A stretch of DNA of 64,000 nucleotides, taken from NCBI GenBank assembly GCA_900239685.1, contig OENT01000003.1, forward strand, positions 310,001 through 374,000, given 5' to 3'. Positions 44,615-56,792 of this stretch are shown one piece after another. Position 1 is the first letter of the stretch, and each line of letters opens with the position of its first letter. Source of the DNA: Rotaria macrura (Eukaryota; Rotifera; Eurotatoria; Philodinida; Philodinidae). Made by a program: the position numbers and the translations under genes. The notes under the pieces are model-generated. The model had not been told where the DNA came from and did no database searches. It saw nothing but the letters and a program-made list of their open reading frames with translations.

Positions 44615-45657
44615 GATGACACCAAAAGGAATCATCACGTTGTTGTTCTTTCTTCTTTGTATCAAATGGAAGTAGCACAGCTGGTAATACAAATATGGAC
44701 GGGCTATAAGACTAGGAAACAACTCCTCTCCATACTTTCAATGGCATGCTTCTCATCCAAAAAAGACGTCATCCTCGCAGTGTTGACGAACTTTTGAGTA
44801 TCATCATATAGTCTGTGTTTGTTTAGTCGAATATTCATGCAAGTATATATCACATGTTGGTCTTAACCATCGTATAGAATTACTATTTTCGAAAATAATG
44901 TGATTATAGCAAAAAATATTGACATTATTCAATTTAGAGTATATCGGGCATGTATTCGAAAAATTTTGTTTTCCTCTCTCGAAAGTTTCATTAGTCATTC
45001 CGACAGAAGACGAAACGAAGAATAAATTCGATATTGAAATGATTGAAAATTTCCTGTTGCTTGTTATTTCGGTTGCATTCTTGCAAATCACAATGATTGA
45101 TGCCTGACCTTCGCATATTTGATTGATTTTCATATTGATTGATCTCCTCTATTATCTTCTTGATATTTTAATTAAACAAAAACGAAATTTCGATTTATTT
45201 CTAATCAAGGATATGAAACATACGTGTCACGCGCAAATTTCATCAAGATGCATATAAGCTGCGATGAAATGCTTCAATAAGAACATCTAACATTTGAATC
45301 ATTGTTGATCGATCGGTGTAAAATACAATGAAAAAAAAAGTGGACTCTTTAAATATGTACTTATAAAATATATATATATTTTTAACGGAGCAAAAATCTG
45401 ATGAACTTGTTCAAACAGATACTACACATTCATTATATACAAGAAATAAATAAAAAAAAAGAAACTGCTTCGCTGCTTACGTCTCCTCCCCCTCCCCCTC
45501 TGACTTGAACATCTTCTCTTCCCTTAATTATAAGTATTGTTTTCTCAAGCTTATGCTATTCACCTATCGCTTCTATTTACACCTAATCACTCTCAATCCT
45601 TCATTTCTTTTTCTGTTGTCTCAGTACAATGAATAATATAAAAAAAAACTCTATTCA
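44615..45657. other. Intergenic between MITE and UBASH3-like gene
   Basis: No supported gene. The minus frame at 44804-45133 and its plus shadow at 44919-45107 show no family features. A short C-rich tract near 45484-45499 (ctcccc repeats) stands out in AT-rich surroundings and lies about 160 bp past the stop of the phosphatase gene. Confidence 0.5.
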
Positions 45658-46814
45658 TTAATATTGTTTGGCAAGAATAGCATCAACAAATGTCCATGCA
45701 TTTCTTTGTCCTTCAAGTATTGTCAACGAAAGATAATTGATTTTTTGTGCAATTAGTGCTAACTCATTGGGTCTTGGTTGTGCACCGATCAATTGTCTTG
45801 TTAAAGTTTCTAACGATGGTGCATGTCCAATAAATAATATAGTCATATCATTCGTATCATGTTTCGATAAAATTTGTCGCGCTATCGAATATGATCGTTC
45901 ATAATAATCGTATTCGTTTTCATCTGTTGACAAAGATTTCTGTATACTACTATATGATGTTTCAATATTAAAACGATTAAGTACAAGTTCATTGATTGAC
46001 ATAAAATGTGGTATAATGCTTTTGTGCCATAGGCCACATTCAAATAGACCTAGTTCAATACGTATAGGTACTAATGTTCGTAATTTCATTCCATCAAGAA
46101 TAGCATCTGCTGTCTGAATACAACGTAACGATGGAGATGAATAACAATGATCAATACGAAGACCTGTACGATAAAGTGCTTCACCTGTAATCAAACAGAA
46201 TATAGTAAATAATGATTTTCTAACAAAGAACAACAATCAATAAAACCTGTCCGAAATGAGCGAATTAGTCCTAGTTCTGTTATTGGTGGATCGTAACGAT
46301 AATCCTGGAAATTTTGTCTGTATGGTAAACTAATTGGTAAATTTGAATGGAAACGTCGATAGTTTCCTGTTCGATCAAATGCTTGCTGAAACCAGTTCTC
46401 ACCAAACACGGCATCGACACGTTCACCATGACGTATGATAATTAGTTTTGTTTTCGCTCTTCGTCGTTGTCTGGTAGGCAAATGCTGTTGTAAATGTAAA
46501 TGTTCGTTGTTACGATTAACTAAAGTTTTTGTATCAACATTATAGTCATGTTTGGCTGATAACGATAGAATTTTATCACTATTATTGATAGGTATTTGTT
46601 GACCACGATCATGTATACCACATGATAAACAAGAGGCACTTTTAAATACTTCAAATGAACGTTTTCGACGTGAATTAACCATTTTAGTTAGTGATCGACT
46701 TCGTTGCAATGTTGATAGATTAGGATTACTTGAATTTTTAGAACTTATATTTGGATCATAAGATCCTTCAAATTGGCCAAGAAATCGACTAAGTAATTTG
46801 TGAAATGCGGACAT
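45658..46814 (-). CDS. UBASH3/STS-like histidine phosphatase, catalytic domain only
   Basis: Two exons (46814-46247, 46184-45658; 62-nt intron) give 364 residues. The C-terminal 240 residues are a histidine-phosphatase (phosphoglycerate mutase fold) domain closest to UBASH3A/B. KLIIIRHGERVDAVFGENW matches human RHGERVDQIFGKAW, and FQDYRYDPPITELG matches the human DPPLSSCG segment. SPSLRCIQTADAIL gives the second catalytic arginine, GLFECGLW the glutamate, and FIGHAPSLETLTRQLIG the second histidine. All four positions are intact, so an active phosphatase is expected. UBASH3 proteins normally carry UBA, 2H-esterase and SH3 domains ahead of this one; here only about 120 basic, Ser-rich residues precede it. 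The ATG at 46814 lies one base after a pyrimidine tract ending TTTTTTAG, so the start is at an acceptor and an upstream exon could add to the transcript, though an in-frame extension is not needed. Confidence 0.85.
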
Positions 46815-47650
46815 TCTAAAAAAGAAAAAAAAACCAACCATAGTGTTATCTTCGAACAAATTATCTTCGGAGGAGTTGAATTTTTTTATGATGGACTTCA
46901 ATGTCTATTGGATTACGTGTGAAAAATAACGAAATTAAACGATTACTTCCTATGTACATTCACTTGTCTAGTTTTCAAAGCTTTTATTTTTTTGATGTAA
47001 TAAAATGATAATAGATTTAATGTTCGTTGTGTCAATAATCAAGTGTTAAAAATTGAAGTTTACGTATTTATTGCAGATATATAAAAATGTATGCGTCTAT
47101 GTCTTCGTCTCTTGCTATTCAAATAAATTGATGATAGCTGGTATGTGAGTATAAGTGACCATCACATCATACATGCACGAATAGAACAAACTTGAACAAG
47201 CAAAAATCGTGATAGGTAAAAAAGAAAAAGCGATGACGATGCTATTCTCTTTTCTACTCTCTCATTCTCTTTCAATAGTCATGTTGATAGATACATATAG
47301 ATATATGTATCTCTGACGTTGTACGGAGCACGCAAAGAAGGACAAATACAAACAGGTTGATCTGATCTTGGACAAATGATAAATATGCATATGATCTGTC
47401 GTTCTTTTCTTCTTTTACTTATTCGCTTTAAGTAAAAGAGAAATATATCATTAGGCATTGTATAGAATTGAAATGACATGACCAATCAATTGAAGTTATG
47501 ATGAAGCCAAATCTTAATGTTGTTCTTATTACTAAATTTTGATAAGATAAGATTTTAGTAATAATCGATTTCTTAAAGGAAAAATTCATACATATACATA
47601 TATACATGTATGCACACAGAGAGAAAAAGAGAGAAAGAAGCAATTGAGTC

Positions 47651-47679
47651 AATGAATGAATGAATGAATGAATGAATGA
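47651..47679. repeat. (AATG)n tetranucleotide microsatellite
   Basis: About seven near-perfect tandem copies, followed by degenerate GAGCGAACG units. Confidence 0.9.
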
Positions 47680-50600
47680 GCGAACGATTGACTTTAAATC
47701 GACTTGATGTGCGATACTTTGAATGAATTTTTGTGAACATATTTCTATTACGTTTAAAATTATATTTATTATAATGAGTTATTTTATTGATATTATTCAA
47801 AATCAAACTATATGTTCGATAATGATAAAATCTTAGAATTAAAAAACAAAAATAAATTTGTAATAAAGAATGATTTGAAAGCAAAGTACAAGATAAGAGA
47901 TGAACATTAAGGATAATACAATCAAGTATTGATATTTAAAAAAGCAAATGACATGCCATATAGTTGTTTTCCGTGGAAAGACTTCATTAGTTGATATTGA
48001 ATATGACTTGAAGATTGAAACAGGAACGACACTGTTCAGGTGGAGTAGATATGAACTTCAACAGATCTATTTATGTCGCCACAGTGATAAGAAACATTTT
48101 CATCAGACTATAGTCATGATTTTGATTAAATTTTAAACTTAGAACATTTGTTTGTTAATAATGATATTGATAATCAATATGATTACAATGGATTAAGATA
48201 TGTAAACAATCATGTCATCGTGTGACCTATCATAATTTTTTCTCTATTTTTAACATTAATCTTAAAGCGCTGATAAATTCTATTTAATCATACGATTACT
48301 GTTATCGATTCTTTCGTGTGTATCAGTGAATATGTTAGTAGTCCTGTACTCATTTACAAAATTATTTACCCTGAAAAACGATCGTGCATGACTGGTTTAT
48401 ATGATTGAATTTTAATGACTGCAGTGGGGTAGTAAGATGAATTATGTAAATTTTAGCTCTAGTATACGGTGTTCAAAATGTATGAATCAATTTTTCAAAT
48501 AGTATTTTTCATTCAATACTTGAGTTCAAGTAATGTATAGGGGTTATTATACAAAAAACGAGACTATGTGCAGAAAGCTTAATAATTATTTGATTATTCA
48601 TTTAGTGAAAGATTTTTAATATGCACGCATTAGTTTAACTTTCGCTTGGCAAAATATGACAATAGTCAGATGCAATCAGAAATGTAGATAGATTAAAATT
48701 GTAGCAAAACGAACATAGTTAATATAACAAATGCATAGTAGATGGTTGTAAAAATGAATTTTGAATATCAGCATCAGAATGTAATCGCTTTAACGAATTA
48801 GTGATTCAACAACATCTGTCTTCGTTTAGTTTCACTTGAAAGAAAGACATGAAATATTTTAGCTACTTAGAAAAACTTTGGTTAATCGAATATTTAAAAT
48901 CTTCTAAAATCAGTCATGACTCTTTAGTAATTCATAAGTTACATGGATAGACAACATTGAACTGGAAATATATATTTACATTGAGTTATAAAATCTATGA
49001 AATCAACATTAAACGAACGCCTTCATTTTAATTAACTTTAGTTTTTAATTATAATACGATTATTCAGATGATTGTAATAAAATAGTTAATACATATCGTC
49101 ACTACGTTTTCCTAAGTGTTGTATTTAAAATTGGGTTTTTTTAGTCATATTACCGACCGTAAGGAACATGTCAACTTCTATCTCTGAGATTACAACCGCA
49201 CAGTGTGCAGAAAATAGTTACTTTTTCAAATAAAAATACGATCCATACTTATGCAATGTTAAATTGAGATTATTGTTTCAAAACTCTTACGGAATTATTG
49301 ATCATTGGCTGTTGTGTGTTGGCATTACTGTGCCGTAGTACCAGAATAAGTAGCTATTTAACATTTCACAATATAATACTATCTTGTTGAATCAACATGC
49401 ATGTCATGCTGCATAAAGACCTTTCAATCGACATAACAGTAACAATATGGATACCAAGATCAGTATGTTTATCTAGAAAGACAGTTTTCATCTGCTAAAA
49501 CTCAACCATGTATTAACAACGAGTTTTACTTTATTTTGCATTCACTTACAACAACAGCGAAAACAGCTTTCAATGATTATAATTAGACTCAATTTTTCGT
49601 TTAGAAGTTACGATTAACATTGCAACTGGCGATATGGAACGTAGTTCTATTTATGTTTATCGAAGTTTTCTCAACTGAAAACTAAGATATGGTCAGAAGC
49701 TATTTGTGATGGAAGTGTGTGTTCAACAGATGAATAAACTTAAAAGAGAAACAATGTACATACGTCATTGTATCTCGTGACAAATATTGCACAATTTACT
49801 TCTTATCGTATTCTATTGTAATTGTCAATACATCAATTTGCGGAAGACATAGTATTGACTATTGTTTCTTACTTAAGTTCTTTATTGAAATGATTGATCT
49901 ATAAGAGAAAACAAAGAAAGTGGACAAGCAACAATATGTTCATTGCATTAGATATCAGGAACGCGAATAGAAAGGAACATTCTATTCTGTTAGAAAGTTT
50001 ATTATTTGGTCAATCTTGTATGTTTTAAATAAGATAACTGGAGAGCGACCATAATCTGAGAATCCTTTTACTGAAGGAGATTTAAAAGTTCGATCAAATA
50101 CAGGTGGTTTCTATAAAAATTTAATCACCATGATATCTTTGAAATGTAAAGAAATTTCTTCGTAATGTTTGTAAAATATTACGACGAAGCTTAGAGTTGA
50201 AGACAATGCCATAGAGCTTTCTCATAAATCTTTTGTGATATATATATATATATACGTATATAATTAATTTCTAAAATATGTTCTTTTCTCTAAAAAAGAG
50301 AATTCGAAGAATTAATTCACTTTCGGAACAAACATGTTTCATTACGTTTGACAACCCTCGAGTTTACATTTTATATGAAAGAAAAAAATGTCAAGAAGCA
50401 ATAATTAGAAAATGTTCATTGGTGATTACAATTAGTCGATAATGCTAGATAGTCAAGAGAATAAACATTATTGTATATGTTTTTTTATTTGTTCAAATAT
50501 TTGCGAATATTTTTTTGAATCGATATTCAATATAAATATGCAAGAAATAAAAATGAAATTAATTATAAAGTAAATCGGTAGAAGCTTTAGTAAAATACTT

Positions 50601-52381
50601 GATCAATAGTGATGCGAATTAAAGTTTTTATATTTGTTTTTTTCGAAACGCTTCGTATTCCAATCAAGATTTATTGAAAAATTTATCGATTGATACAATG
50701 ATCGATACGATTTTTCTCCTTATTTAATTAATGTTTCCAACTGTTAACTGGCTGTTCTAAAACTAGATCCAAGTTAGTTCTCAATAGGTTTTCGAACGAA
50801 AATAATTTTCTAACAATTACAAGGTTAATAAAATGTTGAATACCGTGAAAAAACATCATGACATATTTTAAAAAAATATTATTCTTCACACGAGCTACAA
50901 TAAAAATAATCTCCATCATTGATTACATTATTTCGACTATTCTATAGTAAAACTGATCGGTTTTATGATGGATTATTTCATTGATAATCAAAATAATAAC
51001 TTTCGAGAAAGAACCCATCAGTGATTATAAAATAATAGCATACCTATGATGTCGTAGCCAAATAGAATATCAAATCATTAAATGTTGCAATTCAAGTCAT
51101 AGATTATTTTCATTTTACTTGACTAGAACATTCGAACTTGTATCACTTAACGTCTCACCTTTCAAGTTGTATCATCTACTTTTGTCAATCAATTCATGAC
51201 CTTTAACCATTGTTCATCAAGGCTACTTTTAAAATCATGATGTTCAAAAGTCCTTGTGTTAAATACTAAACTTTATTTCACGAGTAGATTTCGATGATAT
51301 TTAAAGTTTAAACAAGCTTAACAGTTTAGCTTTTATTCTCTTCATGATACGAATCATACTGTACAGTAACAAACTATTAACAAGAATCATATTTGCAACG
51401 TCTAGTTTATTGATAAAAACATATTGTCATATTATTATTGCGTTGACATTGAATGAATGAAAATGTCAATAATTAATTTAATCAATATTTGTGTCCATCA
51501 ATACTATATACCTGAATTTGTTTTTTTTGTACAAAGTGTCTTATTCATAGTATATTTTTAGGCTTGATGTCATATTTATAATCGCACTAGAAGCAATCGT
51601 CTATTATTAAATACATGCAGCATATTTGAATCGATTAATTATAATTTTAATGAAAACAATGAGATCATATTCAATGCATCACATAGTTTCATGATACACA
51701 TCAACTTACATATGACAAAAATTGTAATACATCTAATAACAAAAAATTATCCAGATGGAATGTTTCAAAATCGATGGATAAATATTTAGATTATCGAAAA
51801 GAATTTAAACCTTTGTGCAAAATGTGTCTAATCACTATTAATCCAAATTTAATGCATATAACATTTATTTCCTGTTGTGTTCTTTTTTTTTTGGTTAAAT
51901 AGCTACATCTACAGCGAAAGAATTGCAGTCATGTAATATCAATGTATCAAAAATTTTCTTTTTCATATCAAAAATTTTAAAGAACAAGGTGAACAAAAGG
52001 TTTTTTTTCGTTTCAACGAAGTAATTCGATTTACTAATACTTCAAATGTCAATATAAAAATCTATGATACGAAAGAGAATCATAGTTGAGACTATTGTCA
52101 CATCAAATATCTACATATATACTTGTGCTACTCAATTATAGATCGATTGCGAAACAAACTTTGAAAAAGAGAGAACAGTGGCCTTGCTCGTAGCACAGTG
52201 CAACTTTCAAGGTCAAAACCCACATACGACTGCATAATTTTATATATGGCGATCTTTTATAAAGAACGGAAAGGTAACAGGAGAGCGAACGAGAAGAAGA
52301 AAAAAATCGGAGACTTCCTTAGTTGATCCTTCTTGTTCCCTTTGTCGGGCTTCGAGGCAAACGTGTGAGTGTGCCACAATC

Positions 52382-52382
<1 letters not shown>

Positions 52383-52408
<26 letters not shown>
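52383..52408. repeat. (AT)n microsatellite
   Basis: Uninterrupted alternating AT for about 13 units, self-complementary and able to form a cruciform. Confidence 0.9.
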
Positions 52409-52412
<4 letters not shown>

Positions 52413-53229
52413 TTTTTTTCACAACTACTCCGTACAAAATTGAAGGAAGAAAAAAAAAGAACAGAATAAAGACAAAAAGAAACGAAGAGAAAAAATCTAG
52501 GAGAAGAGTTTTGAAAAGAACGCATGCTCTTATGCATGTGCTTTTAAAAAAAGCGACAATGACATGACCCTGAAGGATGGGTTGGTCCCGTTGTTGCACG
52601 ATGGTTACCAAACTAGCTGACGTTGTTAGTCAGCGGTAAGAGTCACTGTCATCGGTTCTTTTCTCGCCTACATTTTTTACGACTCATGTTTTTTTTCATG
52701 TCATACACGCACATACATACATATATATATTTGGCATAATAGTGAGGTAAACATGTTATTCAACAGACAGACGTAGAGAAAATAAAAAGAAAATTCGAGT
52801 GTCACCTACTAATAGATCATAGGCATTATGATTTGATTCAGTAGAATTTTTTCTTCTCAATAAATATTTTCGTGAACAAAAGAAAAAATATTGTTTTTAT
52901 TTGTCTTGCATTTTGAGTATTGAAAACATGATATGATGGGATTACAACAATAATAATAATAACAACAACAACAACAGCATAAAATTACAGTGTATGTTGC
53001 TATTTCAGGTGTGCATGCGCTCGTATGCATGAGAAACCGATTAACCTTAAGCAGGCATTAGTCTATAAAAAAAAGACGCCAACGAAAATATAAATATCGA
53101 CGAAATCTTTTTTAGATAAAAAAGAAGAAGCGTCAATCAGCAAACCTGTTGAATTTGTCACATCAGTTTTCTTCTTATTTACGTAGATTTATTAAAATAT
53201 CATTGAATATTTTTCATTTATCACTTTAA

Positions 53230-54904
53230 ATGGTTACAGCGAATCTTAACCATGAACGGCGACCATCGTCAGATGATGACGAAGATGAAGAAAATAACGA
53301 TAGACAAAGTCAAACCCATCTTGTAAGTTTTCTCATGTATTCTTCGTAATTTACGTGATTTAAATCTTTATCTCATTGTGACTTTTAAAGTGTAAAAATG
53401 AGTCAGACACAAAAATGATTCATCATCTTCATTACACCATAAAACCTATCTCATATTTATTTGTCTTGATTTTAAATAGGATCGTTTATACTTGGAGAAT
53501 TCACAATATCAACAATCTCATACTCAATATTCACATCGTACAGTTTCATCGTCAAATCTACGTGAAATGCCTGTATCATCAAATACTGTTCCTGTCTATC
53601 GTCATGGGCGTAAATTTTATGTTTCAGCTGAAGAATTTGAACGAATGCGTTTAGAAGAACGACGATATCGTCGTACACTGATGCAAAAATCTCAAAATTT
53701 ACCGATATCAAAATTTATACAAACAAATTTACGATCACCATCGATATCTTTATATCATCCTATTCAACGAACACATACAAATTCACATGATCATAAATAT
53801 GCTTTACTTAGAACACCATATTTATCTACGAATCCCATTCTAATTAATAATAATAATAACAATCAACAGCATCATCATCATCCAGATGAATCGACTAGAC
53901 GCTCTCGTTCAACATTGAAATACTACGATGATCGTAATGATTTAACATCAACAACGTCAGAATTACGAATAAAATTACCGACAACTGCTATTCGTTCGAA
54001 TTCATCAGATAAAGTACTTGATCTTCGAAGAACTCCACATTCATCAATGTCATCCTACGGAGGTTATGTACCCGATGATTATGAATTAAAACGTTCGTTT
54101 TCAGCTGAACTAGTTCAACCATCACAAATTTTAGTACAACAACCACCAGTAATACCTCGTCGAATGGTTCCTTCGAAAACTTCTGACTTTGCTATGTCAA
54201 CTGTATCATCATTTCCCATGACAACTACCGATCAAATTTATAATCAATCGAATGCATCCAAATCAACAAGCTATTTCGCTCGATTACAACCAACAACGTT
54301 AAATTCTCCATTAAAATTAACTATTTCAGATTTTCCTACTACAAGTTCAATGTATGAAAGTGCTGTACAAGAATCCGATCAAAACTATTCGGCTATTCCA
54401 CTGCCAAGTCGAAGAACAGGAACTAATAGTTCAATCTCTGTTTTAACGCGATCACCATCAAGTAATAGTAATCATGAATATTATTTCCGTGAAGCTACAG
54501 GTGGATCTGTTTCCGATGATAATTCATCATCACCATCGATATTAATTCAACGACGACATCCAAACATTAACCGTTATCGACAAGTCCAGTTAGCTGCTGA
54601 AACAGATGATGACTATAGGCAACAAGACGAAGCATGGACGCATCAAACAGCACGAAGTCAATCAAGTGATCGTTTGACAGAAAAAAAACGTGTTCGTTTT
54701 GCTGATATGGAAGGTTTTACATTGGAAACAGTTTCTGATGCTGAACAACAACGATTACCGATGAATAATCATTTACTTACTAAACGATCGTATCCTTCAC
54801 CATCTAGTAATCGTCGAGGACATGAACAACCGATTCATAATTCACTCCATCGAACGATTACTAGATTTAACAATGGCGAAAGCAAACTTGCCACTGATGT
54901 TTGA
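53230..54904 (+). CDS. Unrecognised disordered protein with a PP1-docking RVxF motif
   Basis: Two exons (53230-53322 and 53480-54904) join in phase to give 505 residues. The N-terminus is acidic (SSDDDEDEENNDRQSQ). Exon 2 begins DRLYLENSQYQQ and has one well-ordered segment, PVYRHGRKFYVSAEEFERMR, running into an Arg-rich helix. The middle 300 residues are Ser/Thr/Asn-rich and disordered, with a short His run. Near the C-terminus, EKKRVRFADMEGFTLETV closely resembles the RVxF motif and flank of glycogen-targeting PP1 subunits (KKRVSFAD..GF.L..V in PPP1R3). The carbohydrate-binding CBM21 domain that follows in PPP1R3 is absent; only about 60 polar residues remain. PP1 binding is therefore inferred from the motif, and nothing else in the protein names a function. 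An upstream ATTTAAATGGTTACAG could also act as an acceptor, which would move the start. Confidence 0.7.
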
Positions 54905-55168
54905 TTTTGTTTTCTTTTGTATTGCATGTGCGTGATGTATTTGTGTAAACAGATATTTTTTCAATGATCAGAATGAAAAACAATTTATTAGTCTCGGCAT
55001 TATATATCTATCCACAAAAAGAAAAGCAAAAAAGCGAAGTTCAACCGATCAAACTTGAATAATTCATTCAAAAAACGGTTATCTTATTAGATAAGGTGGT
55101 TCTCGTTTGCATACACCAAGAAAAGATAAGAACATAAATAAGACAATAGTTTTCGATTACGATCCTGA

Positions 55169-56792
55169 TCACACCTTTTTATTTTCACGCTTATTCGGTT
55201 TGATATGTTGATTAGAATTTTTACGATGTTCGGAACTCGATCGATCTCGACTACGTTTGCTCGATGTTGAGTGAGATTGTCTAGTACCCATTTCAAGAGA
55301 GTTAGTTTTCTTGCGACCATGATGTTCTGAAGGCTTCGAAGATGAATGTTTCTTGCTTGGTTTTGATGCCGTATAAGGAGAAGGTGACACATTAAGTCTT
55401 GGTCGGCTGCCTGGAATAGCATGAGGATCATTAGAAAAACATTGACTAACATATGTATGTTGTATGAGGAAATTAATAGCATTAACTCTCGATTCGTTTC
55501 GTACTACTAGTCATCTTGATCAGATCCGAAACAAGCAGCATAAGAAAAAAAATTCGCTGACAATTGGACAGTTAGATAACATTTTACACACAAGGACTTA
55601 CGGTTTAAATTTCAGAATCATACAAATTTTTAGAGACTTCTCTTTTAATTTATGTCAATAAGAATAAAACATATGATAGACGACTTACAGAAAACACTGA
55701 TTATCGATTGAATAAGTAGGAAGAAAACATAGGAAAGGCAGTGTCTGTTTCAATTTCATCTGGATTAGTTAGGTCCTTACCGTTACAAGAAAGGAACAAG
55801 ATTCGATTTAATGAGATTAGAAAGGATGAAACTTGAAAAAAGTTTACAGAACCTTGGTAATAACTATCATAGCGTGTGGGACGAACTTCAAAACATTTAG
55901 TCTTGAATATCTCTCACACCTACTACTCAGTCAAAAAATTGTGAGACATTGTTGATACATGAATAGATAACAACAATATACATTATTTAACTTGGTGAAC
56001 ATGTGTTGTTAACAGCTATGTATTGACTTCTGGAATTTTTTTAAAGAGTGTTAATCTGTGCACCACAGACAATCCAAAGGACAAAATAAAAGAATTACTG
56101 TTCAAGATGACTAACAAAGACCGATTATCGGAGTAGTTTACTTACTGCTGTTTGTACGTTGATCTGTTGAGCCATTCGGTTTTTGTTGTCTAGGTCTAGC
56201 TCCTCGGCGGCCAGCACTGGTTACAACTCTTTCTTCATAATCACTATCACTACCTGAACCAGATTTTCGAGTGCAGAGACATATCATTAGAACCTAGTTA
56301 TGTTAGGTCTGATTGAATTGATGCAGAAAAATAAGATTTAAAACACTTACAATGACCATAAGAAATGATAGACCACCCAAAATGATACTTGTTAAAAATA
56401 TGGCCGCATAAGTGGTTTGAGAAATGCAATTGTTGGGACCAAATAATGGGAATCCGTTGGGGCCTATGAAAGGATATAGTTAATTGTGAAAAAGGAGCTT
56501 ATAACTACTACTACAGGGTTTTTCTTCTGATGGTGCTTGTGTTGGATTCTCTGATGTTTCGTCCGATTTTGTTGTTACAGGTGCTGTTGTTACAGATGTT
56601 GTGATGGCATCAGCAATATCACTTGAGCTACCGGTCGTATCTTCACAACAGCGTCAATAGATAAAACAATATTAGTTAGAAAAAAGAAGTATGACTTAAT
56701 GAAGTTTCTGTACCAGAAGATTGTTGAGCGATTACTGATGTTGAAAGAAAAAACAGCAATAGTAAACTTAAAACTGTGCGACGAATAGCCAT
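55169..56792 (-). CDS. Unrecognised single-pass membrane protein with signal peptide
   Basis: Five exons (56792-56714, 56640-56515, 56463-56351, 56293-56146, 55410-55169), all in phase, give 235 residues. The N-terminus MAIRRTVLSLLLLFFLSTSV, ending near IAQQ, is a typical cleavable signal peptide. The short extracellular part is Thr/Ser-rich, with TTSVTTAPVTTK suggesting O-glycosylation, and ends in a small cysteine pair (KPCPNGFPLFGPNNC). One transmembrane helix follows (TYAAIFLTSIILGGLSFLMV, continuing IVLMICLC), then a Cys/Arg stop-transfer CTRKSG. The cytoplasmic tail of about 130 residues is basic and Ser/Lys-rich, ending NKRENKKV. The architecture suggests a small mucin-like or adhesion-type receptor, but I do not recognise a family. 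The last intron (55411-56145, 735 nt) is much longer than the rest. The gene converges on the PP1-motif gene with about 260 bp between stops. Confidence 0.72.

Larger units (their letters stand above)
46815..53229. other. 6.4-kb stretch without a supported gene
   Basis: The longest empty region in the window. No open frame looks like a protein; base composition is strongly AT. Simple repeats include (AATG)n at 47651-47679, (AT)n at 50237-50254 and (AT)n at 52383-52408. The frames at 47573-47884 and 52240-52611 are driven by these repeats. I saw no inverted-repeat pair or transposon protein here, and a non-coding RNA cannot be excluded. Confidence 0.5.

Noticed and set aside
52240-52611. 123-codon minus-strand open frame
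   Set aside because: Built around an (AT)n microsatellite and poly-pyrimidine; composition is not protein-like.
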